Shown here one piece after another: positions 14,301-23,204 of a stretch of DNA of 64,000 nucleotides. The stretch covers positions 186,001-250,000 of the forward strand of contig CAJHNH020007035.1 in assembly GCA_905116865.2 (NCBI GenBank). Reading direction: 5' to 3'. The notes under the pieces were generated by a model that worked only from the letters and a program-made list of their open reading frames with translations, did not search any database and was not told the origin of the DNA. The stretch is from Candidula unifasciata (Eukaryota > Mollusca > Gastropoda > Stylommatophora > Geomitridae). A program made the translations under genes and the position numbers. Within the stretch, counting starts at the first letter, position 1, and every line of letters starts with the position of its first letter.

Positions 14301-17300
14301 CGCAATTGATGACCCTTTTCTAAATGTTATCTGTCGCAATTGATGACCCTTTTCTGAATGTTATCTGTTGCAATTGATGACCCTTTTCTAAATGTTATAT
14401 GTCGCAATTGATGACCCTTTTCTAAATGTAATCTGTCACAGTTGATGATCCTGTTTCATAATGGTTTCTGGGGTGTGGTTTTACAGAGCAAACTTGGTCA
14501 TGCCAACTCACCTGGGACCTAAGGAAATTGTTAGTTATTCTTATCAGAAATTCTTTTTATCCAGATACAAATTCAAGCAAGGAAAAAAATTGTCTGGGTT
14601 ACACAAATTGTTCTTCACAACAGAAATGTGCTGGAACTTTAAATTAGTCACCTCCCGTGACGTGCTTGTTAGGGGTAGTGGGTCTATTTTGTGTTCTCAA
14701 AAATGGATCCCCAGAACCCACACACGGAGAATGTATATGTAGTAGTACCGAGAGCTGACTGTTCAGGGAGCAGTGGCAAACTACTGAACGTAAAATTTGC
14801 CTAGAGAAACCACAACAGCCAAGAAAAATGTTGGGGTTGGTTGTGCAAAATTCTGTAAAGGATACACAACTAACTTAACTGTAGTAGTTCACCGTGTGGG
14901 TTCTGGGGCCCTATTATAGGGAAAGCAAAAATAGACCCACTGCCTAACCAGAAGCATGTCGTAAGAGTCGACTAATTAGAAGCTTCCTTCAAAGTCGGAG
15001 TGTTCTGCCTGAGAGGCAAGGAACCAGCAGTCTGCATACAAATGAGTCAGATCTGTAAAATGGATTCACACGCAACACTCTGGTTATGGAACAGGACTGC
15101 AGTCCAAAAGTGGACAAACAACCAGAACTTTTTGACCGAGTTTACAGCCGGTGATTTACAGTTGGTGGGTAACCATAGTAAAACAGTGTGTGGTACTGTG
15201 CAGCTGATGCTTTTGCCCGACTTCTGCAGACACTTCCAGTGCACCAAGTGTGGCAACAAGTACACAACCCCGGAGGCCCTGGAGCACCATGTATCCACAA
15301 CCAGCCATGACTACAAGTGTCCGCACTGTCAGAAACAGTTTACATGTGAAAGGTTTCTCCGCAGACACTTGCCCATCCACGGCTCTGAAGGTAGGAATGT
15401 TAACAGGGGGGGGGGGGGGGGGGCGGGGGTCCTTACAAGTCTTTTGAAATGGGTGTATCAGCCCTCTATTTTTGGATTTGATCATGGATCACTGTAACTC
15501 CACAAGGATATCTCAGTCCACATGGAGATCCATCACACATATTCATCAACATAGAGATCCATCAACGCGGTTATCTGTCAATACATACATCTCCATCCAC
15601 GCAGATATCTGTCAACACATACATCTCCATTCATGTCGATATCTGTCAGCGCATACATCTCCATCCACACGGATGTCTGTCAACCCTTCTGCATTCATAT
15701 GGATATTGTCATCAGCACATAACATCTCCATCCACACGGATATCATCTGCATGGATATCTCTATCCACAGGAAGTCTCCATGGTTAACCGGTTCAGTTGT
15801 TTGCCTTTCTTCCTCTTTTATATCCTGCTTGGTAGTAGGTAGGGTATTCTGTGCGACTCTAGTTTCCTTCGAAGTCAGAGTGCACCTGCCTGAGAGGTGA
15901 GGAAAAAACAGTCTGCATACAAGTAAACCAGATTTGTAAAATGGATACGCATGCACGGTTTCTGAAACAAGACCTGAGTGCAGAAGTTGACAGGCAACTG
16001 GAACTTTCTGCCGGAGTTTACAGCCAATGAATGCAAAGAAGAAAAAGACTGGTGGGTCTCTTGAACCTGCGGTGAGCCGCATTGCCACTCTGGTAGTCAG
16101 AGAAATCTAAGTAGCCTCTAGGGATTGAACCTCAGACCACTGTAATGATAGCCTGTTATACTAGCTGCTACTGATCACTTTACTTTTATTATTATTCTCC
16201 TCATCCACGTCATCATCTGGCATTGGTAGTCACCGCAACTTTCTGTCTTGTGTACTTTTAATCACTTTGATACAGATGATCTTCCATGTGATGATGTTGA
16301 ACTATCCAACATCTGATCTCTGGGTTTTCCATCTGCTAATCATGTTCTCCCACACATGTTGCTAATTGTTTCACACTCCCCGAACATGCTTCAGACAATC
16401 GTGACAGGTAGTCTATGCTCTAAAACTATACACTAGGGAGATGAATGGTCATAGACCACGAGGCAGACCAAGAAGACGGTGGAGAGATAATATCCAGATA
16501 GTCTGCAAACACTTGGTGTCACCAACTGGAAAGAGAAGGCCAACCAGAGAGATGAATAGAGGCAGGTAATATCTGCAGCAATGAACCTCAAGGGCTCGGA
16601 ATGCTGAAGAAGAAGAAGTCTATGCTCCAAATGGGTAGAAAGCATGCAGGAGTAAATGTTAATGAAAGAGCTGGCAAGTAATGCACCAATACAAACAGGA
16701 AGAAGCATGGACAGAGCTGATATCATCAACATGTATGGACTCGGGTGGGGGGGGGGGGAGAGATAATGGCGAATATCCTATGCTAACTTGAGTGTGACTT
16801 AGGAGTTAAACTTGGTGAAGCACATCTTCGAGGTAAAGCCAGGAGGTGCTGTAACCAACTCCTCATAGGAACAATCAGTAGAGGTACCTTGGAGTGGCTG
16901 CTGCATCAGAGGACTGAGCACACGTGGAGATGCCAAACGTGTAATAAATAAATGTATTCTGATAACATTAGTCACCTAGATTATGTACAGACCTGAACAT
17001 TGACACCATCATCAGAACTTTGACCAGCCCAGCCTTCTGCTTCTCTCTGTAAGAGGTTAGTAAATGCGTTTAACACTTTCATAATCCTCAAGTAGCTAGG
17101 GTTCTGTTTCTGCGATAGACAGTTTTAAAAAAATTGTGTTTCAAAAACCGTTCTTCTAATTTTTGGACATGGTGTGAGTTGTACTGTGGAAACATTTGGA
17201 GCCTTACCATTTGATATTTCCAAAGACAGCAGAAGGTACACTGCAACCAACCCTTATTGAAGAGTTTAATCTAACTTTCTTCATATAGTCCATGCCACGT

Positions 17301-20300
17301 GGTGTTGGCAGTTACATCTATCCACAATGTTCTGTCTTGTGTACTCTGTCAGTTCCCTCTCATGGTCCATGCCACGTGATGTTGTAATCATGTCTGTTCA
17401 CAGACTTCTGTCTCATGCACTTTCAATCATTTCTGACATAGATCTTCCGTGCCATGGCAATCTTCCCATTATCCACACTTCACTATCCTGACATAACTAG
17501 CATCATATTTGTGATTGTTTCAGGCCAGTTTGAGTGTCCCCAGTGCAAGAAACGCTTCAAGACTGAGCACTACCTCAAGTCGCATGTGCTGATACACACA
17601 GGAGAAACCCCCTTTGCTTGTGAGATCTGCCAGGCGGCCTTCAATCGCAAGGACAAGCTGAAGCGACACATGACCATTCACGACTCGGTGAAGAAATACA
17701 GATGTCCCTTCAGGACTATTGCAGGTATGGCAGATGTTTTATTCTTCTGTGTTTGCCACAGACAGGACATTCATCATGTTATGTGTACAACCAGGCCACA
17801 TTTGTACAGTTTGGCTGACAGATTTGACTTCAGCCTGGTACTTTAGAGAAATTCACGGCTGGTTGTTTGGTTAGAACTTGGGCACTCATGTGGAAGACCC
17901 GGGTTCGAATTGGGCGCAAAAATAAACACCTTGTCCCGCACAGTTGGTGCCAACTGTAGCCAAATCTTCAAGCCCAAACATAGAATAGGTTCCCATGGGA
18001 GACGTACAGTGCAGACCCAACAAAGCAGTGGTTCTCAAACTTCCTTATGCAGCGACCCTTTAATGCAGTTCCTAATTTTGTGGCGACCTCCAACCATACG
18101 ATTATTATTGTTGCTACTTCATAACTTCAATTAATATGTCTTTTGTGGTGGTCTTTGGCGACCCCTGTGAAAGGGCTGTTCAACCCCAAAAAGGATCGCG
18201 ACCCACAGATTGAGATCCGCTGGGATAAGGAGAACTCACTGAGGACCCAAGAAGTTGTTCATCTTGTCAGAAATTCATCTTATCTAGATGAGAGTTCCAG
18301 CAAGAAAAATTTGCAGGGTTAAACAAATTGTTTTCACAACAGAAATTCGCCACACCCAAGATTGCATCAAGCAGTCTGCCCTGTATTTGAAAATATCACT
18401 GAACAACAGTTTATTGGCTCATAAACAGCATCCTGTCCTGAAAGGCAAGGTATCTTGGCCGTGTTAAACAACATGGTGGCCTGGAGACAACGATGATGGG
18501 GGGTACAGTTATCGTAAAACAAAACAGAGGCAGACCACCACAAATGTGGATACAGAACATTGAAGATGCTTTGGCTATGAAAGTACATATGGCTAGAGAA
18601 AGAAAGACTTTTGGACTTGCTTTGACATGAACGACATTCTGTATAAGGATCTACTGATTAATGAGGAACAACAGTTGACCAGTTCTCACATGTAATTTAA
18701 TGTTAAAGAATATTCTGTCATCATACGTATCCTCATGTTATTGCTGAATCCTCCCTGTAGACCTGTCAGTCCAAAGATCTTGGGTTTAAATCCACATTGG
18801 GGTGGATTTGTATAATATAAATGAATATCTGGAAATGTCCGGGAAAGTAAAAGTGACCAAGTATGCACTACATGCCTCTGACTTTATTGGCCAGAAAAGG
18901 CTCTTTTAATGTTTGTTTAAGTTTTAGATTCCCTAATCTCAGATCTATATTAGGGCATCTGTATAGTCGGTTGACGTGTTTAGATAGCAGGTATGGTTGC
19001 CAAGGAGCATAATAATAAGGAAATTATGATACACATTGTCAAGGCAGAAGTCTCTCAAAATATGAAACTTTGAAATGATATAATTTTAAAACCAAATTGC
19101 TGCTATGAGCTGTCATGCCTCCCACAACCTGTAATCTGTAATATTCATTAGCATTGCCTCCTCTCACTCATTCCACAAATCTTTCAAGTAGTCACAACCT
19201 GTTCAAGTTGCCCTCCTTTCCTAAGGTGACCAGAAGTGTTTACCGTCTCCTTCTGCTGTTTGTGTTGTCTCCAGGCTCTTGCCTCTTTCAAGCATGGTTT
19301 ACTCTTGTTTTTGGCGGTCCCAGGTTACTGTAAGCATCCTTCTGAAAACCACATCTCAGAGGCCTTAAAAATTATTTTGGCTTGTTTATTAATTGTGCGT
19401 ATTGTATGTAGCCTGCAAAATTATTTATATCTGGCCCTACTTGGGTTACCATATATAAGTTTCACCAAATAGAGCAGGCTAATGTTTAGGGTGATAATTT
19501 GTTATGGCCTAGGAATGATGTCATAAATGTTATACTGACGCTTGGTTAAAAACAAACAAGTTTCTTATCTCTGCTGCAGTTCTTGATCAATTTCCTGGTG
19601 TCACCATAGCTAAAATATCCTTCTGTAGCATGAGCAGCACTCAAGGGTGTCTTCATATGCTTGCTATTGCTGTTCATATTAGAAAAGGATATTTTAGCTT
19701 GGAGTGACAAGATTAGCATCACTGCATACAAGACATTACTCAGTCCAGTACTGCAGCCATCCCAAGGTACCGCTCCTGTTTGCTTCCAGGAAAGGTTTTG
19801 TGTCTCATATTTTGAGCTAGATGATGTTCCCTGTGTGGGTTCTTGGACCCCGTTGAGGGGGAAAATAATAGACCCTCTGCCTCCCGGACAAGTATGTCAT
19901 AAGAGTCAACTAATTATGGATTTCCTTTGAAGTCTGAGTGCATCTGCCTGAGAGGAAAGGAAGGAACAGTCTGCATACAAATATGCCAGATCTGTAAAAC
20001 AGATGTGCACACAGAACAGAAGTTCTGGGACATGACTAAAGTACAGAAGTGAAGGTACAACCAGAATTTTCAGCTGGAGCTTACAGCGGGTGAGTTTAAA
20101 AAGAAGAAGAATGAAAATAGTAGTTGTTTGGAAACAAGTGATTAAATGTTGTGTGTGGTCTTTCAGGTTGTACCAAAGAGTTCAACAGACCAGACAAACT
20201 CAAGGCCCACATCATCACACACAGTGGGATCAAGCCTTACAAGTGTTCCATCTGCAACAAAGGTTTCTCCCGGAGACCTCACCTGTTGGAGCATGAGAGA

Positions 20301-21563
20301 GGACATAACCTCGACTACAGGTTCCGATGTGATAAGTGTGGCAAAGGTTTCTTCAGACCCAAACTCTTCCACGAACACAAGTGTCAGCTGTCCAGGTCCG
20401 GGGCCGATCAACAGTTCAGGCCACGCAATCGGCGCAAGATTGGCAGGCCTAAGAAAAGAATGATCAGCATTGTACCAGATTCTGTTTCTAAGAGTCGCGG
20501 CAAACAATATCCTTCACGAACCAGAACTACGGGCAAGATTTTACAGTTTCCTGCGCAGCTGGCGGCACATCTTTCTGTTAAACAGGAAGTACAGCAGCAG
20601 AACACAGCAGACGTCAAGAACAATGTGTCTAGTGCTGATGATGATGATGACAACCGAGACTGCACGATGTACCAGGAACCAGCTACTATCTCCGTGGAGG
20701 TCGTCAAAGCTTTACCAGTGATTTCTTCAGGCAAAACTTCAGGCATCATTGACATAGACAGCACTGGAGCCATGCATGTTCATATTTCTGGATTAGAAGA
20801 AGGGAAAGATGATAGCATTGGTAATTCCTTGGGGACCCATGTCCAACATATCAGTTTGGGTTCAGGAGGCGAGTTGGTCGATCATTATGTTGTTCATTTG
20901 ACAGAGTCTGTTGATGGCAGCAGTCCTACGATTCAGACAGCCTTTATTCCTGCAGTGGCCGGGGCTCAGATTTTTGCCAGCAATCCTCAAGAAATGGGAA
21001 TTCAGCCCATCGCTATAATAGAAGCTCGACCATTCAATTGTGCGGGGAAACAGATACTGGCTACCTCCGCAGCCAATGCCATCTTGACGTCTCATCAGGG
21101 CCTTGTACGAAATGAAGGCTCTGGTCAAGGGAACATTACTATATCCGGTGATTACATCACTGTAACCGAAAGTGGCAACATCCAGTTTGTGAAAGCTGAA
21201 TGTAGGACTGATGTTAGGGGATGTGACAGCAGAACTCTAATGACTTCACAAGGGAGTCCAGTTATGATGAGTGGAGCTGGTGGTATGGTGGATGTTTCAG
21301 TGGCTCACAGAACCGGGCTGGCGGATGTAGAGTGTAAAGAAGAGCCTCTGATGGTCATGGGAAGCAACAGCCTGATGGTGTCGGCCAGTGAGATGGGTGC
21401 TGGCTCGGCAGACATGGGTGGGGATATGTTGGATGGAGCCATGTCTCTGTTTTCCCCACCAGTCAGGGCAGACAGTTATAATGTAGGGGGCCAGACGTAC
21501 ATTGCTTGTTCGACTCATCTTGTGGATTATGCTCACACGGGAGTCCTGCAGGGTCCCAGTTGA
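1193..21563 (+). CDS. ZNF341: ZNF341-like C2H2 zinc-finger transcription factor (ten exons, 5' partial)
   Basis: Join of 1193-1324, 3246-3549, 5162-5313, 8375-8524, 10988-11287, 12314-12472, 13195-13391, 15230-15390, 17524-17724 and 20167-21563. Every junction has AG/GT and the phases agree throughout, ending at TGA 21561-21563. About twelve C2H2 fingers are encoded. Finger sequences such as [37 protein letters not shown] and [13 protein letters not shown] match vertebrate ZNF341 in the same order and spacing, which is the basis of the name. ZNF341 is a nuclear DNA-binding regulator (in humans it activates STAT3 transcription); its targets in this animal are unknown. The 5' exons, including the expected first N-terminal finger, are left of the window. 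No AATAAA lies close behind the stop; one occurs at 22534-22539 inside a tandem array. The gene is convergent with the oxidase gene. Confidence 0.93.
1430..1605 (+). repeat. SINE-like family A, 5'-truncated
   Basis: Begins at the AAAGTCAGAGTGCATCTGTC block, ends CAGCCGGTGAACGAAGAAG. Confidence 0.7.
2090..2376 (+). mobile_element. LINE tail remnant with (GAT)n end
   Basis: Fragments of a [22 protein letters not shown] tail are followed by GATGATGATGATGATAG. Immediately followed by a 48-bp minisatellite. Confidence 0.55.
2377..2720. repeat. Minisatellite, ~48-bp unit
   Basis: About seven units with GTCCTGGCTTATGGCACTAT and GTGAAATATCCAGTTTA. Isolated related units lie at 1830-1925 and 2870-2960. 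Confidence 0.85.
3000..3170 (+). repeat. Dispersed repeat shared with 8560-8690 and 48825-48960
   Basis: The copies share TCTTCTTCTGT, AAAAGG..GG.TGGCATGTT, TTTTCAGCCCAATACAT and CAGCATGCTTGT-like blocks. It lies just before the ZNF341 exon at 3246. Confidence 0.55.
3246..3549 (+). CDS. ZNF341: ZNF341 exon: Asn/Thr-, Gln- and Pro-rich linker
   Basis: 101 codons plus one base (leaves in phase 1), acceptor TTGCAG, donor G|GTAAAT. The product is low-complexity: an Asn run (TTNNNN), Thr/Ser-Gly, Gln-rich, then [10 protein letters not shown]. The vertebrate protein also has a Pro-rich linker before its main finger cluster. Such regions usually act as flexible or activating segments; no specific function can be read from the sequence. 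Confidence 0.85.
3590..3850 (+). mobile_element. Older LINE 3' fragment of the same type as 53190
   Basis: Broken reading frames still show [16 protein letters not shown] and a Cys-rich stretch followed by [13 protein letters not shown] codons. Heavily decayed. Confidence 0.6.
3915..4125 (+). repeat. Dispersed repeat shared with 55755-55930
   Basis: Both copies share GGTGGTAGATAGGCT, CATGCAGT, GGGACCTAG and CACTCTCT, AGGTGGGTT and TTCTAGAT. No coding signal. Confidence 0.65.
4265..4490 (-). mobile_element. LINE 3' tail with (GAT)n end
   Basis: The minus translation shows [16 protein letters not shown] and a [13 protein letters not shown] run, ending at the CATCATCATCATC tail. It is a decayed RTE-like 3' end in the ZNF341 intron. 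Confidence 0.6.
4595..5090. repeat. SINE-like family A, two copies in opposite directions
   Basis: 4595-4730 is minus strand (GTATGCAAGCTGTTGG); 4870-5090 is plus strand, ending GGGAACACGGAGACAATAAA. Confidence 0.65.
5162..5313 (+). CDS. ZNF341: ZNF341 exon: basic linker before the finger array
   Basis: The first two bases complete a Gly codon, followed by 50 codons ending in phase 0 at CAG|GTTTGT. The translation has basic patches ([17 protein letters not shown]), consistent with a nuclear localisation or DNA-backbone contact segment, and ends KIKLQ immediately before the first Cys of the next exon, as in the vertebrate orthologue. Confidence 0.85.
5680..6640 (-). mobile_element. 5'-truncated non-LTR retrotransposon (RT C-terminal half)
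   Basis: The minus strand is open from 6588 to 5704. It holds [25 protein letters not shown] (FADD catalytic box), [13 protein letters not shown] and a Cys/Trp-rich region, and ends in a basic [13 protein letters not shown] tail. The 3' end is a (GAA)n tail (CTT run at 5680-5693 on the plus strand). The N-terminal RT and endonuclease are absent. It lies in the ZNF341 intron after 5313. The long open frame suggests a fairly recent insertion. Confidence 0.88.
6660..6950 (-). mobile_element. LINE 3' tail, minus strand
   Basis: Minus frame: [19 protein letters not shown] then [19 protein letters not shown]. Adjacent to the RT fragment at 5680-6640 but of a different subfamily. Confidence 0.6.
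7000..8340. other. ZNF341 intron, no recognised element
   Basis: AT-rich sequence with short ATT and T runs (7680-7720). A weak copy of the 3915-type repeat may be present at 7440-7510. No coding signal on either strand. Confidence 0.6.
8341..8372. repeat. (TC)n microsatellite forming a 3' splice-site pyrimidine tract
   Basis: About fifteen TC units run directly into TCAG of the acceptor for the ZNF341 exon at 8375. Confidence 0.95.
8375..8524 (+). CDS. ZNF341: ZNF341 exon: two tandem C2H2 fingers
   Basis: 50 codons in phase 0 carrying two complete fingers: C-x2-C (CEYC) to HVRAH, the canonical linker TGEKPFQ, then CIVC to HMATH. This is the most conserved stretch relative to vertebrate ZNF341 ([10 protein letters not shown] and [13 protein letters not shown] are nearly identical). 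The acceptor's pyrimidine tract is a (TC)n microsatellite. Donor is AAG|GTTTGT. Confidence 0.95.
8745..8816. repeat. G homopolymer followed by C homopolymer
   Basis: An almost pure G tract (8747-8780), about twenty spacer bases, then C17. The two tracts could pair as a hairpin, or the G tract could form a quadruplex. Homopolymer length may be unreliable. Confidence 0.8.
8840..9035 (+). repeat. SINE-like family A
   Basis: From CTAATTGGTGGGAGCTTCCT to CATAGCCCGTGAACAAAG. It directly follows a G-run and C-run pair. Confidence 0.7.
9592..10175. repeat. Minisatellite, ~58-bp unit, about ten copies
   Basis: Units combine GATTTCAGTATTTCATCGTC, CTGAACACAATATC and TCATATTTCCTTCAAG. Copies vary in length. 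Confidence 0.85.
10300..10440 (-). repeat. Copy of the TLHRLLR dispersed repeat
   Basis: The shared plus-strand blocks are GACATCACAGCACTCGGGGC and CAACGAAGAGTTCCAGTTCC. Confidence 0.6.
10455..10885 (+). mobile_element. Non-LTR retrotransposon C-terminal fragment
   Basis: The open translation has [20 protein letters not shown] and [14 protein letters not shown], the usual region just C-terminal to the RT in Jockey/I-type LINEs, then a poorly conserved tail ending TMDSKC. No catalytic RT box is included. It lies in the ZNF341 intron just before the exon at 10988. Confidence 0.75.
10988..11287 (+). CDS. ZNF341: ZNF341 exon: linker with in-frame 18-bp repeats
   Basis: 100 codons in phase 0 between a GCTCAG acceptor and an AAG|GTTGGT donor. 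It begins VWP, like the vertebrate segment directly after finger 2. From about 11097 to 11215 it carries roughly seven imperfect 18-bp units encoding variants of AAVMTS, giving an Ala/Val/Met/Thr/Ser-rich tract. Variants such as MAVVTS and AAMMTS show the units have diverged while keeping frame. No domain is recognised. Confidence 0.85.
11097..11215 (+). repeat. Coding minisatellite, 18-bp unit
   Basis: About seven imperfect units of 18 bp with GTGATGACCTC at their core lie within a ZNF341 linker exon. The period is a multiple of three, so unit gain or loss changes length without breaking the frame. Confidence 0.85.
11390..11740 (-). mobile_element. LINE tail remnants
   Basis: 11395-11475 matches the YIVTVGKLE subfamily end on the minus strand. 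The following CTTCTTCTTCACTTC tail and downstream text resemble the end of the element at 5680-6640. Decayed. Confidence 0.55.
12314..12472 (+). CDS. ZNF341: ZNF341 exon: acidic linker and third finger
   Basis: 53 codons in phase 0: a Ser/Glu/Lys-rich linker, then one finger CQYC ... HLVTH, ending KCEQ at CAG|GTCAGG. The stretch around [12 protein letters not shown] and YYQLKSHL closely parallels the vertebrate finger at the same position, and the exon ends at the same point before VYKC. Confidence 0.93.
12760..13110 (+). repeat. Dispersed repeat shared with 60870-61580
   Basis: Common blocks: GAGTGCTTGGTG, GTGAGCTGTG, CAGCTGCCTTGTGCATTTAC and a CATGCGCAGGC region. The second copy at 60870-60944 plus 61250-61580 is split by the SINE. 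Element type unknown. Confidence 0.6.
13195..13391 (+). CDS. ZNF341: ZNF341 exon: two fingers
   Basis: 65 codons plus two bases. The first finger has an atypical C-x4-C spacing (CVMKSC ... HVKTH), the second is CHQC ... HQYSH. The C-x4-C form is also present in vertebrate ZNF341 (CVVKSC). The donor AG|GTCAGT lies only about 10 bases before the start of a 34-bp tandem array that fills the next kilobase. Confidence 0.94.
13402..14455. repeat. Minisatellite, 34-bp unit, about 31 copies, abutting a ZNF341 donor
   Basis: Units contain TTATCTGTCGCAATTGATGA and CCCTTTTCTAAATG. The array begins about 10 bases after the donor at 13392 and fills most of the first kilobase of the intron. Confidence 0.95.
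14640..15155. repeat. SINE-like family A, minus then plus copies
   Basis: 14645-14745 is the minus-strand head; 14885-15155 is a nearly full plus-strand copy ending TTACAGCCGGTG, 75 bases before a ZNF341 exon. Confidence 0.7.
15230..15390 (+). CDS. ZNF341: ZNF341 exon: two fingers
   Basis: Enters with one base completing an Arg codon and leaves with one base of a Gly codon. Encodes CTKC ... HHVSTTSH (with the longer His spacing that the vertebrate protein also shows) and CPHC ... HLPIH. Acceptor CTGCAG, donor G|GTAGGA. A G-homopolymer of about 19 bases starts soon after the donor (about 15404). Confidence 0.94.
15855..16048 (+). repeat. SINE-like family A
   Basis: CGAAGTCAGAGTGCACCTGC to CAGCCAATGAATGCAAAGAAG. 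Confidence 0.7.
16200..16620. mobile_element. LINE tail remnants on both strands
   Basis: 16200-16330 resembles the minus-strand YIVTVGKLE tail. 16435-16620 on the plus strand reads [16 protein letters not shown] with a GAAGAAGAAG end, the usual LINE C-terminal basic motif. Confidence 0.65.
17285..17490 (-). mobile_element. RTE-like LINE tail remnant
   Basis: The minus strand resembles the 3' end of the copy at 56515 (CTTCTGTCT...GTACT and CCATGCCATG blocks), partly duplicated. It is immediately upstream of the ZNF341 exon at 17524. Confidence 0.6.
17524..17724 (+). CDS. ZNF341: ZNF341 exon: two fingers and start of a split finger
   Basis: Fingers CPQC ... HVLIH and CEIC ... HMTIH are joined by TGETPFA, followed by KKYRCPF, the first Cys of a finger completed in the next exon. 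Acceptor TTTCAG, donor G|GTATGG in phase 1. A minus-strand LINE tail lies just upstream of the acceptor. Confidence 0.94.
18026..18222 (-). mobile_element. SPIN-like hAT non-autonomous transposon
   Basis: The 197-bp element has terminal inverted repeats CAGTGGTTCTCAAAC at one end and, read from the other end, CAGCGGATCTCAATCTGTGG. The minus strand then runs GGGTCGCGA, CCCTTTCACAGGGGTCGCC, TTATGAAGTAGCAAC and GGAACTGCATTAAAGGGTCG, in the order I recall for SPIN (Space Invaders) hAT MITEs. No transposase is encoded. The 8-bp flanks are not clearly identical. Confidence 0.85.
18370..18640 (+). mobile_element. LINE 3' tail ([18 protein letters not shown])
   Basis: The plus frame reads [19 protein letters not shown] then ARERKTFG. 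A second, minus-strand copy of this subfamily lies at 6660-6950 ([19 protein letters not shown]). Confidence 0.65.
18700..19820. other. ZNF341 intron, nothing identified
   Basis: AT-rich, only short unrelated open frames; no convincing splice-bounded exon. Confidence 0.6.
19825..20112 (+). repeat. SINE-like family A, full length
   Basis: Full block order from CCCTGTGTGGGTTCTTGGAC to GAAGAAGAATG, 55 bases upstream of the last ZNF341 exon. Confidence 0.75.
20167..21563 (+). CDS. ZNF341: ZNF341 terminal exon: last fingers and long C-terminal tail
   Basis: The first bases finish the split finger ([19 protein letters not shown]), followed by CSIC ... HERGH and CDKC ... HEHKC. Next comes a basic block [14 protein letters not shown], which contains an AT-hook-like GRP core and a probable nuclear localisation signal. 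The remaining ~370 residues are acidic at first (DDDDDNRD), then Ser/Gly/Met-rich with no recognised domain. The tail looks longer than I would expect from the vertebrate protein. Stop is TGA 21561-21563. Confidence 0.93.
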
Positions 21564-21689
21564 GCACAGCCAGTTGTGACAGCCTGCAGTGTGTTTGTTG
21601 TTGATCTCATCTCATATCATCATTCTGGCCAACTCATCAATATCATTCTAGGCATCCATTGGCCCCTTTCACCACCATTGTAGGCTAAT

Positions 21690-22640
21690 TTATCAAGTAC
21701 ATATGTAGGCATCCTATCACCTAGTCACCTTCAACACTCTAGGCATCCATTCACCAGGTAACCTTCACCACTCTAGGCATCCATTCACCAGGTAACCTTC
21801 AACACTCTAGGCATCCATTTACCAGGTAACCTTCACCACTCTAGGCATCCATTCACCAGGTAACCTTCAACACTCTAGGCATCCATTCACCAGGTAACCT
21901 TCAAAACTCTAGGCATCCATTCACCAGGTAACCTTCAACACTCTAGGCATCCATTCACCAGGTAACCTCCAACACTCTAGGCATCCATTCACCAGGTAAC
22001 CTTCAATTCCTAGAATGTTGATAGAGATCTTGTAATGAATGCCTAGAATGCTGATGCAGACCTAATAATCAATGCCTAGAATGTTGAAGGAGATCTATTA
22101 ATGAATGCCTAGAATGTTAACAGAAAAATTAGTGAATTGATGCCTAGAGTGATGATGATACAAGCTGTATGTATGTGATTACACTGAGACCTGGTGAATG
22201 AATGGATGCCTAGAATGTTGATAGAGACCTAGTAATGAATGCCTAGAATGTTGATAGAGACCTTGTAATGAATGCCTAGAATGCTGATGCAGACCTAATA
22301 ATCAATGCCTAGAATGTTAAAGACCTATAAATGTTTATAGAGACGTAATAATCAATGCCTAGAATGTTTATAGAGTACCTAGTGATAAATGTCTAGAGTG
22401 ATGGAGACCTTTTAATGTTAATAGAAAAATTAGTGAATGGATGCTTAGAGTGATGATGGTACAAGCTGTATGTGAATGAATGGATCCTGGAATGTTGAAA
22501 GTGACACTGAAAGGAAAGGATGCCTACAGTGGTAATAAAGGCTGTGAGAGAATGCCTTGATCTAGTGAATGGATGTCTACAGTAATGATGATCTGGTAAA
22601 TCTGCTGAGAATGATGATAGTGACCTGGTGTCTGCGCCCA
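21690..22640. repeat. Strand-switching tandem array downstream of ZNF341
   Basis: 21690-22010 holds about nine 34-bp units in the orientation CTAGGCATCCATTCACCAGG. From about 22012 to 22640 units of ~33 bp appear in the reverse-complement orientation (GAATGGATGCCTAGA, GACCTGGTGAATG), more diverged. A transcript could fold into a long stem. Confidence 0.88.
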
Positions 22641-22754
22641 ATACGTAGGTTCACAAATTTGGGGGAAGGGGCCACAGTTTCTTTTAAATATAAAATTACA
22701 TAGGGGATATTTATATTTGCCTAAACAGCTTCTACTGGGGGATATCATCTAGAC

Positions 22755-22905
22755 CAGCGGTTCTCAACCTGTGGGTTGCAAATTTTTGTGTGTGGGTCAA
22801 ATGACCCTTAAAAAAAAACAACATATTCACTGAAGTTATAAAGCAGTGATGAAAAATAACTATGGTTTAGGGTCGCCACAACATAGGAACTGTATTAAAT
22901 TCTAG
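22755..22905 (+). mobile_element. SPIN-like hAT element, right end lost
   Basis: Starts CAGCGGTTCTCAACCTGTGG after ATCTAGAC (resembling the TCTAGA-centred hAT target), and later has GAAGTTATAAAGCAGTGATG and TCGCCACAACATAGGAACTG. The right terminal repeat is replaced by unrelated sequence. Confidence 0.8.
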
Positions 22906-23204
22906 GCAGTCAATCATTCAATAAGTTAACATTATTATATCCTTTGATCAATCTTTATTGTGTGAAAATTATGTGAACAAACACCAGTTGCATTCAGTTC
23001 CATGAAGCTGATCAGAATTAGTAGAATGAGGACATGTAGCTGCAGAATGGATAGCAGCACATTCTGTTCGTTCGCCAGTCACTCGCCTGTAATGTTTTGT
23101 GTAGATACAATGTGTCTGTATATTTATAATTGTATGTATGTATAGATTAGCTTTATTTGGTTTAATGAAATGGTCTAGAGGGGTAGGGAGGAAATGACCT
23201 AACA

